DNA from: a virus
Strand: one strand, 5' to 3'
IMG/VR virus record: IMGVR_UViG_3300031951_009873
Coordinates: 1-64,000 of that record
DNA length: 64,000 nucleotides
A program made the translations under genes and the position numbers. The notes beneath the pieces were generated by a model. That model ran no database searches and had not been told where the DNA came from. It saw nothing but the letters and a program-made list of their open reading frames with translations. Below are positions 44,843 to 52,985 of the stretch, piece by piece (the stretch's first letter is position 1; every line of letters starts with the position of its first letter).

Positions 44843-45420
44843 TAACAAATGAATTGTTAAAAATAGAACGTATCAAACCTACTGATATGGTAGGTATAAT
44901 GTTGTCTGGTGGAATGGATAGTGCATTATTATTATATCTACTAGCTAAAAATTTAACTAATCAAATAATTCCGTTCACTGTTCCAAAAACAGATGGTGCG
45001 AAACATTACGTCGTACCGATTGTTACGTGGGTAAATAATAAACTAAATAAAAACATACCAGAACCACAGTTGATAGGAAATCCATCAGTATATCATTCTC
45101 AAATAATAAACCATTCTTTAAAGGAAATAGAAGAAATGTACGATGTTTTATACTTTGCAGGAAATTCATATCCAGAAAATATATTGCCTGGCGGACCCAA
45201 TCGTACTAAAAGAACAAATTCCAAACATTTACAACCATTTTTTGAGTTATATAAAACAGATATCTTACGAGGATATATAACTTATGATATAATGGATTTA
45301 ATATTACTAACTCATACGTGCACAGAATTAGAATATGGTAGATGTAATGTCTGTTGGCAATGCAAGGAAAGAGAATGGGCCTTCAAAGAACTAGATATAT
45401 TAGACAGAGGGATACAATGA
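44839..45420 (+). CDS. QueC-like PP-loop ATPase 1
   Basis: The 193-residue product has MVGIMLSGGMDSALLLYLLA (PP-loop SGGxDS at residues 23-28) and an end HTCTELEYGRCNVCWQCKER, where Cys spacing matches the zinc site of QueC-type 7-cyano-7-deazaguanine synthases (C...C-x-x-C-x-x-C-x-x-R). It is shorter than QueC (about 230 residues) and lacks other deazapurine genes (QueD, QueE, FolE) nearby. Other PP-loop enzymes (CysD/PAPS reductase, N-acetyl-sugar amidotransferases) are alternatives. It sits between two sulfotransferase-like genes. Confidence 0.72.
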   Translation: MITNELLKIERIKPTDMVGIMLSGGMDSALLLYLLAKNLTNQIIPFTVPKTDGAKHYVVPIVTWVNNKLNKNIPEPQLIGNPSVYHSQIINHSLKEIEEMYDVLYFAGNSYPENILPGGPNRTKRTNSKHLQPFFELYKTDILRGYITYDIMDLILLTHTCTELEYGRCNVCWQCKEREWAFKELDILDRGIQ

Positions 45421-45436
45421 TAATAGAGATATTAAT

Positions 45437-46072
45437 ATGTATTGTATAGTTGCATTACCTAAAACTGCTTCTACACTTACATGGCACATAATTGATGACG
45501 CACTGAAACGAAATAATTTAAACTGTGATTACGGAGATATAGAACCATTTAATCCATATAATAAAAATTATACACCTAGATTAGAAAACCAAGAAATTAT
45601 TTATCAACGTTTGTTGATTAGTAAACCGTTACCATTGATAAAATTATTAACTAACTATAACTACAATATATTTAATTGGTTTAATAATTCACCGTATCAA
45701 TTGATTTTTTTAAAACCAAAAAACATTAGAAAACAAATACTTGGTTCATTAATAGGCAACGTGACAAAAAATTATTTTGGTATAAGAGAAGAACGATTGG
45801 AGTTGAAAGGTAAGTTAAAATTTGAAAGATATAAAATAGAACAAAAAGTGTTCGCATACAAAAAACATATGAGACTAGAACGATTCTGTAAATACAGTTT
45901 TTACGATACAGAAATCATAACCAATCCAAATTATTTATTAGAAACTTTAAAGTTACACAAAACAGAAACAGTATATAATAATTACACACTACCAATTATC
46001 AGCGATGATGATATGTTAGAAGATATTGATGAGTTTAATAAACTATATGAGGAGTGTATTAATACATTATGA
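45437..46072 (+). CDS. Sulfotransferase-like P-loop protein 2
   Basis: The 211-residue product begins YCIVALPKTASTLTWHIIDD, which fits the PAPS-binding 5' loop (P-K-T-x-S-T), has NIFNWFNNSPYQLIFLKPKN and the same IDEFNKLYEECI end as the gene at 44195, so the two are paralogs split by the QueC-like gene. The IKLLTNYNY strand may carry the other nucleotide contact. The pair could sulfate the glycan made by the island. Function inferred from the loop and from the neighbouring APS-kinase-like gene. Confidence 0.6.
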   Translation: MYCIVALPKTASTLTWHIIDDALKRNNLNCDYGDIEPFNPYNKNYTPRLENQEIIYQRLLISKPLPLIKLLTNYNYNIFNWFNNSPYQLIFLKPKNIRKQILGSLIGNVTKNYFGIREERLELKGKLKFERYKIEQKVFAYKKHMRLERFCKYSFYDTEIITNPNYLLETLKLHKTETVYNNYTLPIISDDDMLEDIDEFNKLYEECINTL

Positions 46073-46290
46073 CAGTTCATATAAAAAGACATATTGCAAA
46101 AGCAATTACATATAGAATAGTAGGTACCTTGACAACATTTATTATTTCGTATATATTTACGGGTAGTATATCTCTATCATCCGCGATAGGGGCCACAGAA
46201 TTAATAGTCAAACCCGTCAATTATTTTTTACACGAACGGGCGTGGTATAAGTGGATTAAATTTGGTCTTACTAATAAGAACGAGGAATAA
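46069..46290 (+). CDS. DUF2061-type small membrane protein 2
   Basis: The 73-residue product shows RHIAKAITYRIVGTLTTFII, then SYIFTGSISLSSAIGATEL and LIVKPVNYFLHERAWYKWI: the DUF2061 plan of K-x-x-x-Y-R-x-x-G-T, two helices and a C-terminal Y-x-x-H/E-R-x-W. It lies between a sulfotransferase-like gene and the APS-kinase-like gene, three bases before the latter. It overlaps the former by four bases. This grouping suggests a role in sulfate or PAPS handling, such as membrane association. Confidence 0.84.
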   Translation: MTVHIKRHIAKAITYRIVGTLTTFIISYIFTGSISLSSAIGATELIVKPVNYFLHERAWYKWIKFGLTNKNEE

Positions 46291-46293
46291 TAT

Positions 46294-47058
46294 ATGAGAA
46301 TTTTGGTTATGGGATTGCCTGGGTCTGGAAAGACTACATTATCTAAGGTATTGGCGGAAAAGTTAGATGCCGCTTACTTCAATGCAGACGAAGTACGGAA
46401 ACAGTTCAACGATTGGGACTTTTCTGAAACTGGTCGTAAACGTCAAGCATATCGGATGCGGGAACTTTGTGATATGTCAGAAACGTATCATACGGTGGCA
46501 GATTTTGTCTGTCCCACAGAAGAAACCCGTGAACTCTTCTTACCAGATTTTATTGTGTTTATGAATACAATAGATGCTGGGAGATTTGAGGATACCAATA
46601 GAGTGTTTGAGGTACCCGAAAAGGTAAATGTATTGGTGAATGGATGGATAGACACAAATACACAAGCAGATATTATCATTGAACAAATCAAGAAAGTGGA
46701 CGTACATTTTGGTTGGCAGAATCCTACGGGACTGATGATTGGTCGGTTCCAACCATTCCACGATGGGCACTTGAAGTTATTTGAGACTATCTTGGAGAAG
46801 GAAGGTCAGGTACTTATTGCGGTCAGAGACACCTATAATACCGACGAAAAGAACCCATTCAATTATGTGGAGGTTATCGAAGGAATCCACAAGAAGCTGG
46901 AAAATAAGTACCGTGGAAAATACTATATAATGTCTGTCCCGAATATCACTGGGGTCTATTATGGTCGGGATGTGGGATATAAAGTCGAGAAAATCAATCT
47001 GGACCCACAAACTGAATCGATTTCTGCTACCCAAATTCGGAAGGAAATGGGGAAGTAA
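46294..47058 (+). CDS. APS-kinase-like / nucleotidyltransferase fusion
   Basis: A 254-residue two-domain protein. Residues 1-135 are an adenylylsulfate-kinase-like P-loop domain: LVMGLPGSGKTTLSKVLAEK, then YFNADEVRKQFNDWDFS, as in CysC. Residues 146-254 are a HxGH nucleotidyltransferase: GLMIGRFQPFHDGHLKLFE, with DTYNTDEKNPF and ISATQIRKEM as its second site. APS kinase makes PAPS from adenylylsulfate. The second domain resembles NMN-adenylyltransferase or cytidylyltransferase and could activate a sugar alcohol or NMN. An AGGA site precedes the ATG. The fusion links sulfate activation to precursor activation. Confidence 0.84.
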   Translation: MRILVMGLPGSGKTTLSKVLAEKLDAAYFNADEVRKQFNDWDFSETGRKRQAYRMRELCDMSETYHTVADFVCPTEETRELFLPDFIVFMNTIDAGRFEDTNRVFEVPEKVNVLVNGWIDTNTQADIIIEQIKKVDVHFGWQNPTGLMIGRFQPFHDGHLKLFETILEKEGQVLIAVRDTYNTDEKNPFNYVEVIEGIHKKLENKYRGKYYIMSVPNITGVYYGRDVGYKVEKINLDPQTESISATQIRKEMGK

Positions 47059-47073
47059 ACGATATTTATTAGT

Positions 47074-47640
47074 ATGCAAGTAAATGTACCTGCGAATTGT
47101 GAAAGAATAAATGTTTTGTTTTCTGGAGGGGCAGATAGTTCACTATTGGCGTATCTGTTGATAAAGCAAAATACTGATATACCGATAGTTCTTCATTTTA
47201 TGAAACATAGGCTGGATTTTCAGAGTCCACACATGACTAACTGCCACAATTGGTTAGAACGACATTTTAATAAGAAAATTTTGTTAAATGGATGGGGAAA
47301 GACATTTATTAGACAAGCAGTTGAAATGATACTCATAGACTTTCCAGGATATGTGTATAGTGGGTGTAATAAGGTTCCTGAAAACGTATTTGTTCCAACG
47401 GTTATTATTCCGTACGATACCCCGCCGGTACGTGGTACTGAATATAATGAGTTTCATAAACGTCCGTTCATAGAAATGTTAAAGCCAGAGTTATATAAAA
47501 TATACCAGAAAGAAAATATTTTAGATTTATTTAATCTATCTTTTTCTTGCGGGGCTCCTGTAAAAAATGAAGATGGAGTAAATGTTCCGTGTGGGGGTTG
47601 TTTTTTCTGTATGGAACGCGTATGGGGAATGCAAAGTTAA
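47074..47640 (+). CDS. QueC-like PP-loop ATPase 2
   Basis: The 188-residue product has INVLFSGGADSSLLAYLLIK (PP-loop SGGADS at residues 17-22) and an end LSFSCGAPVKNE followed by PCGGCFFCMERVWG, again the QueC-like Cys pattern. The central substrate-binding region is not that of typical QueC (PENVFVPTVIIPYDTPPVRG). It is 15 bases after the APS-kinase-like gene. It may modify a nucleobase, a sugar or sulfur carrier; the pair with the gene at 44839 suggests sequential or heteromeric use. Confidence 0.7.
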   Translation: MQVNVPANCERINVLFSGGADSSLLAYLLIKQNTDIPIVLHFMKHRLDFQSPHMTNCHNWLERHFNKKILLNGWGKTFIRQAVEMILIDFPGYVYSGCNKVPENVFVPTVIIPYDTPPVRGTEYNEFHKRPFIEMLKPELYKIYQKENILDLFNLSFSCGAPVKNEDGVNVPCGGCFFCMERVWGMQS

Positions 47641-47663
47641 TTATACACTAGTTTGGAGATTTT

Positions 47664-49163
47664 ATGTCTGTATATAATGTAGTTTACACCGGAGACACAT
47701 CAAATCTTGTTACCAGTCTTACCTCCGCAGGTATCACTGTTAACAAAACATTTGAAGCTCTTAAGGTTTTAAATGTTACCTCGGATAGTTCTGATTTTTC
47801 TCAATTTGCACAAATACTTGTAGTTGAGGAAGATATAGAAACCACGCCTGTGTTGGGTGCTTGGGCATTAAATAGAGTAAACAGTAAGATGTTACCTATG
47901 AGAAATGTATATACCCCAAGAAATTATGGCGATAACGTGGTTGTGTATGTTGTGGACTCCGGTATCGACTGGACACATCCAGAACTAACACATCTTACTC
48001 CAAACAATTTATATTCATATGATGAAAATTTCCAAGACATTATAGGTCACGGAACTGCTATTGCTAGTTTAGTTGCGGGAATGGTAGTGGGTGCATCTAA
48101 GTACGCCGTCTTAAAATCAGTAAAAATTCAAAGTGGAGTTCCCATACCAGTTAGTGATTTATTAACTGCGTTCAATGTAATACTTACTGACCACAATGTA
48201 ACTCCAACAGTTGTAAAAGTTGTAAACTGTTCGTGGTCAGTTGCAAAAAGTCAAATTCTTGATTTAAAAATTCAAGAATTGAAGGACGCGGGATTGGTAG
48301 TAGTTGCGTCGGCAGGTAATACTGTGTCAGATGCAAACTTACTGTCTCCTGTGGGATTAAACACCGTAATAGGTGTTGGTGCATGTGATGCATACGACAG
48401 AGTAATTAACTGGGGTCCAGCTGCAGGGTCAAACTGGGGGCCTGATGTAGATATTACTGCGCCAGGAATAGATGTAGAATATGCAAATGTTTCCGGTGGA
48501 CTTATGTTGGGGTCAGGTACATCATTTGCGGCAGCTCTAGTTAGTGGATTAATCTGTCAATATATCTCCGCATATCCAACAAAAACAGCAGCAGAAATAC
48601 AAAGTGAATTCCTTGCCGCAGGTTTGCCGGATATGTTGTTTAGAAACGAAACAATATATGGTACTACCCCCAATCTTTTAGCACAAGCTCTAGCACACGA
48701 AGAATTATTCACTTCACCGACACAAGTTTATTACAAAATACAACGTGGAACGGAATTGATTATTCCTATAACCGTGTTATCTCCTGCAGTAGCCGTACGT
48801 ATCGATGATATTTTATTTGGTACACACGTACGAGATTGTTTACCGTGGGTGACTAGAAATAGTAATGGTGAGTTGGTAGTTTCACCACCAGCAGATTTGT
48901 TAGTTGGTGGGTATCGTATGTTTTTAGAAGCATTAGATGAAAACAATCAATCGTTAGAGATACGAGGAATTCGTTTTGGTGTGTACAATATAGACCCTAA
49001 TGAAGTGGATTCAAGTGAACCAGATCAATATTATAGTCATCAAGAAGATGGTACAGTTGTAGTTCGTTTGGACGCATGTGTGTCTAGTTGTTTTGATACG
49101 TGTTCTGAAAGTTTCAAAGAAGGTCAATGTGCTTGTATTGGTGGTGGATGTAGTACTTTTTAA
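47664..49163 (+). CDS. Subtilisin-like (S8) serine protease with Cys-rich tail
   Basis: The 499-residue product has a short N-terminal inhibitor-like part (residues 1-75), then the S8 triad: VVVYVVDSGIDWTHP (Asp near 98), IIGHGTAIASLVAG (His near 128) and LGSGTSFAAALVSGL (Ser near 288), with VVASAGNT near the oxyanion Asn. Residues ~360-460 form an extra beta-like domain, and the C-terminus DACVSSCFDTCSESFKEGQC ends in a Cys-rich tail. No signal peptide is seen. It may cut phage structural proteins, host proteins, or act after assembly. Subtilases are unusual in tailed phages. Confidence 0.88.
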   Translation: MSVYNVVYTGDTSNLVTSLTSAGITVNKTFEALKVLNVTSDSSDFSQFAQILVVEEDIETTPVLGAWALNRVNSKMLPMRNVYTPRNYGDNVVVYVVDSGIDWTHPELTHLTPNNLYSYDENFQDIIGHGTAIASLVAGMVVGASKYAVLKSVKIQSGVPIPVSDLLTAFNVILTDHNVTPTVVKVVNCSWSVAKSQILDLKIQELKDAGLVVVASAGNTVSDANLLSPVGLNTVIGVGACDAYDRVINWGPAAGSNWGPDVDITAPGIDVEYANVSGGLMLGSGTSFAAALVSGLICQYISAYPTKTAAEIQSEFLAAGLPDMLFRNETIYGTTPNLLAQALAHEELFTSPTQVYYKIQRGTELIIPITVLSPAVAVRIDDILFGTHVRDCLPWVTRNSNGELVVSPPADLLVGGYRMFLEALDENNQSLEIRGIRFGVYNIDPNEVDSSEPDQYYSHQEDGTVVVRLDACVSSCFDTCSESFKEGQCACIGGGCSTF

Positions 49164-49189
49164 AATATGTATAATATAACAGTTATTAT

Positions 49190-49615
49190 ATGATACGAGT
49201 GTATACCGGAGGAACATTTGATTTATTTCACTATGGTCATATGAACTTCCTCCGGCAGTGTTCTGAGTTAGGTGATGAGGTGATAGTGGCATTAAACACT
49301 GACGAGTTCATAGAAAAATATAAAAATCAGAAACCTATACTGTCATACGCAGAACGTTATGAGAGTTTAATGGGTTGCAAATATGTCACTCGTATAGTAA
49401 AAAATTTGTCAAGTGAGGATAGTAAGCCCACCATCTTGTCAGTACAACCTGATATCATTGCAATTGGAGATGATTGGAAACATAAAAACTATTATAAACA
49501 AATGATGTTTACTGAAGAATGGCTTCGAGAACATTACATTGAATTGGTGTATTTGCCATACACCTCTATTATTTCTACCACTATTTTGAAAGAACGTATT
49601 AGGTATGGAAAATAA
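49190..49615 (+). CDS. TagD-like cytidylyltransferase
   Basis: The 141-residue product starts YTGGTFDLFHYGHMNFLRQC (H-x-G-H at residues 14-17) and ends YTSIISTTILKERI, the second nucleotide site. LNTDEFIEKYKN and YAERYESLMGCKYV complete the picture of glycerol-3-phosphate cytidylyltransferase (TagD). It would make a CDP-activated polyol for glycan building. The ribosome site is weak. It overlaps the next gene by 11 bases. Choline- or ethanolamine-phosphate transferase activity is possible too. Confidence 0.88.
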   Translation: MIRVYTGGTFDLFHYGHMNFLRQCSELGDEVIVALNTDEFIEKYKNQKPILSYAERYESLMGCKYVTRIVKNLSSEDSKPTILSVQPDIIAIGDDWKHKNYYKQMMFTEEWLREHYIELVYLPYTSIISTTILKERIRYGK

Positions 49616-50354
49616 AATTGCAGTTGTTATTCGTGGACAGTTCAGAACTTGGAATTTTTGTAAACATCAAACATTTCACGTATTTGAATCTCGCTATCCA
49701 GAAGTTGACTGGTATTTTATGTCCTGGGAAGATAGTGTCACAGACTCACAATTAGAAACACTGCAAGAAGATTTCAAAGACAGAAATGCCACAATAAAAA
49801 TACTTGTTCGTGATGAAACTGGAAATAATTCTTGGAATTCTCAACGTCGGTTAGGTTATGAATTACTAGGTAAAATGGATGCCTACACACAAATATTTGA
49901 AATGCGCCCAGATGTTTATTTGGAGATATCTGACACTCAACAATTTCCAAGTAACAACACACAATGGTATGTTACTGGCCTGAGAACTAGAGAAGAAGTG
50001 TGTAGGGAATCTGATAGATACATTCGACGAGTAAAGACCAGCATCAACGATTGGTTCTATGTGCAAAATCCTCTCATGTTCCAAAAATTCACTGAGTCAT
50101 ATACAGAGTCCATGAAATTGGAAGGACCACGGGCACAACTAGTTGATGTGGCTCTAGGAAACAACATAGAGATTACTGACATCTCTGATGTAGTGACCCC
50201 ATGGGTGCTTCGTCCCACATACACGCCCAACGCACTATTTGGTCATGAAAAATTATGGATGGGGATGGCCAGCAAAGAAAAAATAAAATTGTTGGAATCT
50301 TTGAATATTCAGATACAAGATTATAAAACTAATAACAGGTTTATTAGTATATGA
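49605..50354 (+). CDS. Glycosyltransferase-like hypothetical protein
   Basis: The 249-residue product starts IAVVIRGQFRTWNFCKHQTF, reads DAYTQIFEMRPDVYLEISDT near residue 90, where R-P-D fits a nucleotide-sugar site, and later NDWFYVQNPLMFQKF. The IRGxxRTW start and the RPD strand are features I associate with a viral and capsule-locus glycosyltransferase-like family. No signal peptide is seen. It overlaps the genes on both sides. Donor unknown; confidence is moderate. Confidence 0.55.
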   Translation: MENKIAVVIRGQFRTWNFCKHQTFHVFESRYPEVDWYFMSWEDSVTDSQLETLQEDFKDRNATIKILVRDETGNNSWNSQRRLGYELLGKMDAYTQIFEMRPDVYLEISDTQQFPSNNTQWYVTGLRTREEVCRESDRYIRRVKTSINDWFYVQNPLMFQKFTESYTESMKLEGPRAQLVDVALGNNIEITDISDVVTPWVLRPTYTPNALFGHEKLWMGMASKEKIKLLESLNIQIQDYKTNNRFISI

Positions 50355-51262
50355 AATATGAAAGAAGCATTTTGATAAGAAGAACTTTACCAACTGTTGA
50401 GTTTGCACCAAGCTATTTTGGGCAGGTGTTGAAATTTCCACACCAAGGTGTTAGAAAATTTCACAATAACTATGATAGTGAACGCTATCAGGATGTTGTA
50501 AAATTAGTTAGTGATTTGGAGATTTCTGAAGAGATATGGCCATATTATCACCTCGAAGAAGACTTTTACAAATACAACTCTTTTGGTTATCGTACTTATG
50601 AATTGGATGAACTACAAAAATCTTTTGATATTGCTATAGGTTGTTGTTGTGTGGAGGGGTTAGGGTTAAGGCAGGAAGAAACCTGGGTACACCATTATGA
50701 AAAAAATACTGGCAGACAACTTGTTAACTTAGGAAAAGGTGGTACTGGATCAAACTACATTAATATAAACTTAACTGCCTGGTTGAGTCATCGCCGGCGT
50801 CCAGACAGAGTTATCATTTTTTGGTCAGATCCAACCTCTAAAACAGTGTTTCGTGATAATGGTGATTTTACTACACTGCAATTTGGAAACCAACGTATAC
50901 ATCCAGTGGTTACTGATGGTGATGAGAACATAAATAAATGGTACAAAGCTGAACTACAAGACCGAGGCATTTCCAGTAATGAATTTGTCTTGACATATAT
51001 GAGCACAAATGTTATGTTACACAGTAGTGGTATAGATGTTAGAAACTTTTTTCCTAGCATTTATTGGAAAGAAGAAGATGTAAGAAGTATAGAACAGTTC
51101 ACCAACACCCAAGCTCACTATCTGGATTACAACAATGTTAGTGGCGGGTGGTCCTCTTTTCGTGATTATCAATATTTTCCTTCATCTGACATGACTCATC
51201 ATGGTTGGCAGCATCAAAAACCAATAGCAACTAAAATAGGTGAAATTTATGAAAATACCTGA
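50351..51262 (+). CDS. SGNH-like protein with Cys in place of the nucleophilic Ser
   Basis: The 303-residue product has IAIGCCCVEGLGLRQEETW, which aligns with GCSFTEG-x-GL blocks of the island's SGNH proteins, but the Ser is Cys. It also has LVNLGKGGTGSNYININL (Gly/Asn block), VIIFWSDPTSKT (third block) and DMTHHGWQHQKPIATKI (catalytic Asp/His block with H-G). All other blocks are intact. Cys may work as a thiol nucleophile (acyltransferase-like) or the protein may be inactive. Overlap with the preceding gene is four bases. Confidence 0.66.
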   Translation: MKYERSILIRRTLPTVEFAPSYFGQVLKFPHQGVRKFHNNYDSERYQDVVKLVSDLEISEEIWPYYHLEEDFYKYNSFGYRTYELDELQKSFDIAIGCCCVEGLGLRQEETWVHHYEKNTGRQLVNLGKGGTGSNYININLTAWLSHRRRPDRVIIFWSDPTSKTVFRDNGDFTTLQFGNQRIHPVVTDGDENINKWYKAELQDRGISSNEFVLTYMSTNVMLHSSGIDVRNFFPSIYWKEEDVRSIEQFTNTQAHYLDYNNVSGGWSSFRDYQYFPSSDMTHHGWQHQKPIATKIGEIYENT

Positions 51263-51488
51263 TATTAAAGAAATCATTACCGCTTGGCATCATGCAGCCA
51301 ACCCTACACCAGAACAACGAGAATTGGCTGAGTATCGTGGTTCTATTTGTGAGAGATGTGAACATAAAGAGTTCCGAACACTTATCAGATTCTATGTGTG
51401 TGGAGCATGTGGGTGTCCAATATCAAAGAAAATATACAGTCCCAAACCAGGCCCAGAAGCTTGTCCTAAAGAGAAGTGGGATAAATAA
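51249..51488 (+). CDS. Small zinc-ribbon-like protein (79 aa)
   Basis: The product from ATG 51249 has two CxxC pairs, ICERCEHKEF and YVCGACGCPISKK, and a further Cys in GPEACPKEKW, so it may bind a metal ion. It starts PDIKEIITAWHHAANPTPEQ. Proteins of this design occur beside structural genes in tailed phages, but I cannot name the function. It overlaps the end of the SGNH-like gene and closes the island; the following gap holds the late-type box for the structural operon. Confidence 0.6.
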   Translation: MKIPDIKEIITAWHHAANPTPEQRELAEYRGSICERCEHKEFRTLIRFYVCGACGCPISKKIYSPKPGPEACPKEKWDK

Positions 51489-51508
51489 CGTAATTTATTA
51501 GTATTGCG

Positions 51509-51517
51509 ATATTTATA
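51509..51517 (+). promoter_or_regulatory. Putative late promoter box ATATTTATA
   Basis: An exact ATATTTATA, again 28 bases before the ATG, in the 57-base gap between the island and the structural genes. A similar TAATTTATTAGTA lies just upstream but has no matching spacing. Confidence 0.65.
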
Positions 51518-51545
51518 CTAGTACACTTTAAGAGTAAACCACAGT

Positions 51546-52982
51546 ATGGGATTCATAAACCAATTCTCACGCAACGTAAATACACGGACAGAAACCGTCA
51601 TCTCTAAAGATGCGGGGTCACCTGATATTGCAAGTTCCTCGCTCCAAACAATGGGTGGGGCATTTGTGTTATTGGATGCCAAGGTGTCCACAAACCCACC
51701 AGTACGACTTAGATTATATACAGATTCATCCAGTATGGTTATAGATGCTAACCGTGCAGCTGGAAACTTTAATCTTTCCCAATCTGTAGGATTAATTGCA
51801 GATATCAATCTCACCACAACAGAAAAACTAGTATTTGCACCGCCGGTAATCGGACACACCAACGCTGGTGGGGAGGTGTGGTATAATCTAAGTGGGTCAG
51901 GGTTACAAAATGTTACCCTCACTACCTACGCTTTAAGTAATATAGGTGACAGTGAAGATAACAAAGAGGCTATTCATATCAGTGGGTCACAAGTATTGGT
52001 CACAGGTGGGTCGATATACGGAGTTAGTGGAAGTATTACCACCCCAAAGAGTTTTGCAATCTTGAAGGCTAAGGGTACTTATAATTTCAATGTAGACCAA
52101 CAATGGGAACGTGGGCTCGCATCGTTTGATCTTGATGGTTGGGAATTTTGGCAAACTCGTTCTCTAACAAGTGAATTACACACAACCACTGACCCAACAA
52201 AAGTAACCCAACAATTCCCAGAAATTCCAGTCGGGTCTACATTATATGCTGGACAAATTGCAACACGTACCGGAACATTCTGGAAAGATGGTAATTTCTA
52301 CTACTTACCGGTAGACGTAGGAAATGTGTATAGAATTTCTGGTTGGGTATATGGCACGTATGATGGTACTGCTAACGATACATTATTTGGTAACTATGAT
52401 ATTGGATTTTTAGTCATCGGCGCAGATGCTGGAAATAATCTAATACCCGATTATACCTTTGCACGAACCGCTCCTGCTCCTCGTTGGCAATATGTATCTG
52501 CCGACTTTACCGTTGGAGCAGGTACTTCATCTTTGGTTGTTGGAACATTTATTGATGGACCATATCCAGCAGGTTATGGATACGGTGCACCAGTATGTAC
52601 CTCCCCAACGTATGATTTTCAACCAATGGTATGTCCTGGATACGCTTGGTATACTGGATTTACCGTAGAAAATGTAACTGATTTTGCTAGTAGATTACGA
52701 CTATATTCTACGGATATTGAAGATGTACCTTTAGCAGAACAAATCAGACCGTTCGGAAATGTTCCAAACTCTGGGTCAAAACTTATCGCTGATATGATGT
52801 TTGATTCTGCAAGTTATCATTATCCGTTAGTTCCTGTATTGGAAGGATTTACTTGGGAAGACCCTAATTATAGTCCTGGTGTCAACCGTACCAGTTACAT
52901 ACTAGAAAATTTATCTGCGGTAGCCACAGTATATTCTGGTTCATTAAACGCAGACCTTACCATTTATAACTTAGAAGATTAA
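51546..52982 (+). CDS. Structural protein, tail/fibre-related (478 aa)
   Basis: The product begins MGFINQFSRNVNTRTETVIS and is a beta-rich protein without catalytic motif. FTVENVTDFASRLRLYSTDI and WVYGTYDGTANDTLFG recall carbohydrate-binding or jelly-roll modules, and short SGSQVLVTGGSIYGVSGS turns recall the fibres. A few Cys (VCTSPTYDFQPMVCPGYAW) are notable. It opens the structural operon behind a late-type box and has no close ribosome site in its leader. A baseplate or fibre-adaptor role is likely but not proven. Confidence 0.6.
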   Translation: MGFINQFSRNVNTRTETVISKDAGSPDIASSSLQTMGGAFVLLDAKVSTNPPVRLRLYTDSSSMVIDANRAAGNFNLSQSVGLIADINLTTTEKLVFAPPVIGHTNAGGEVWYNLSGSGLQNVTLTTYALSNIGDSEDNKEAIHISGSQVLVTGGSIYGVSGSITTPKSFAILKAKGTYNFNVDQQWERGLASFDLDGWEFWQTRSLTSELHTTTDPTKVTQQFPEIPVGSTLYAGQIATRTGTFWKDGNFYYLPVDVGNVYRISGWVYGTYDGTANDTLFGNYDIGFLVIGADAGNNLIPDYTFARTAPAPRWQYVSADFTVGAGTSSLVVGTFIDGPYPAGYGYGAPVCTSPTYDFQPMVCPGYAWYTGFTVENVTDFASRLRLYSTDIEDVPLAEQIRPFGNVPNSGSKLIADMMFDSASYHYPLVPVLEGFTWEDPNYSPGVNRTSYILENLSAVATVYSGSLNADLTIYNLED

Positions 52983-52985
52983 CCT

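Noticed and set aside
47062-47070. ATATTTATT box near the second QueC-like gene
   Set aside because: It resembles the late-type box but lies only three bases from the ATG at 47074, so it cannot act as a promoter for that gene in the same way.
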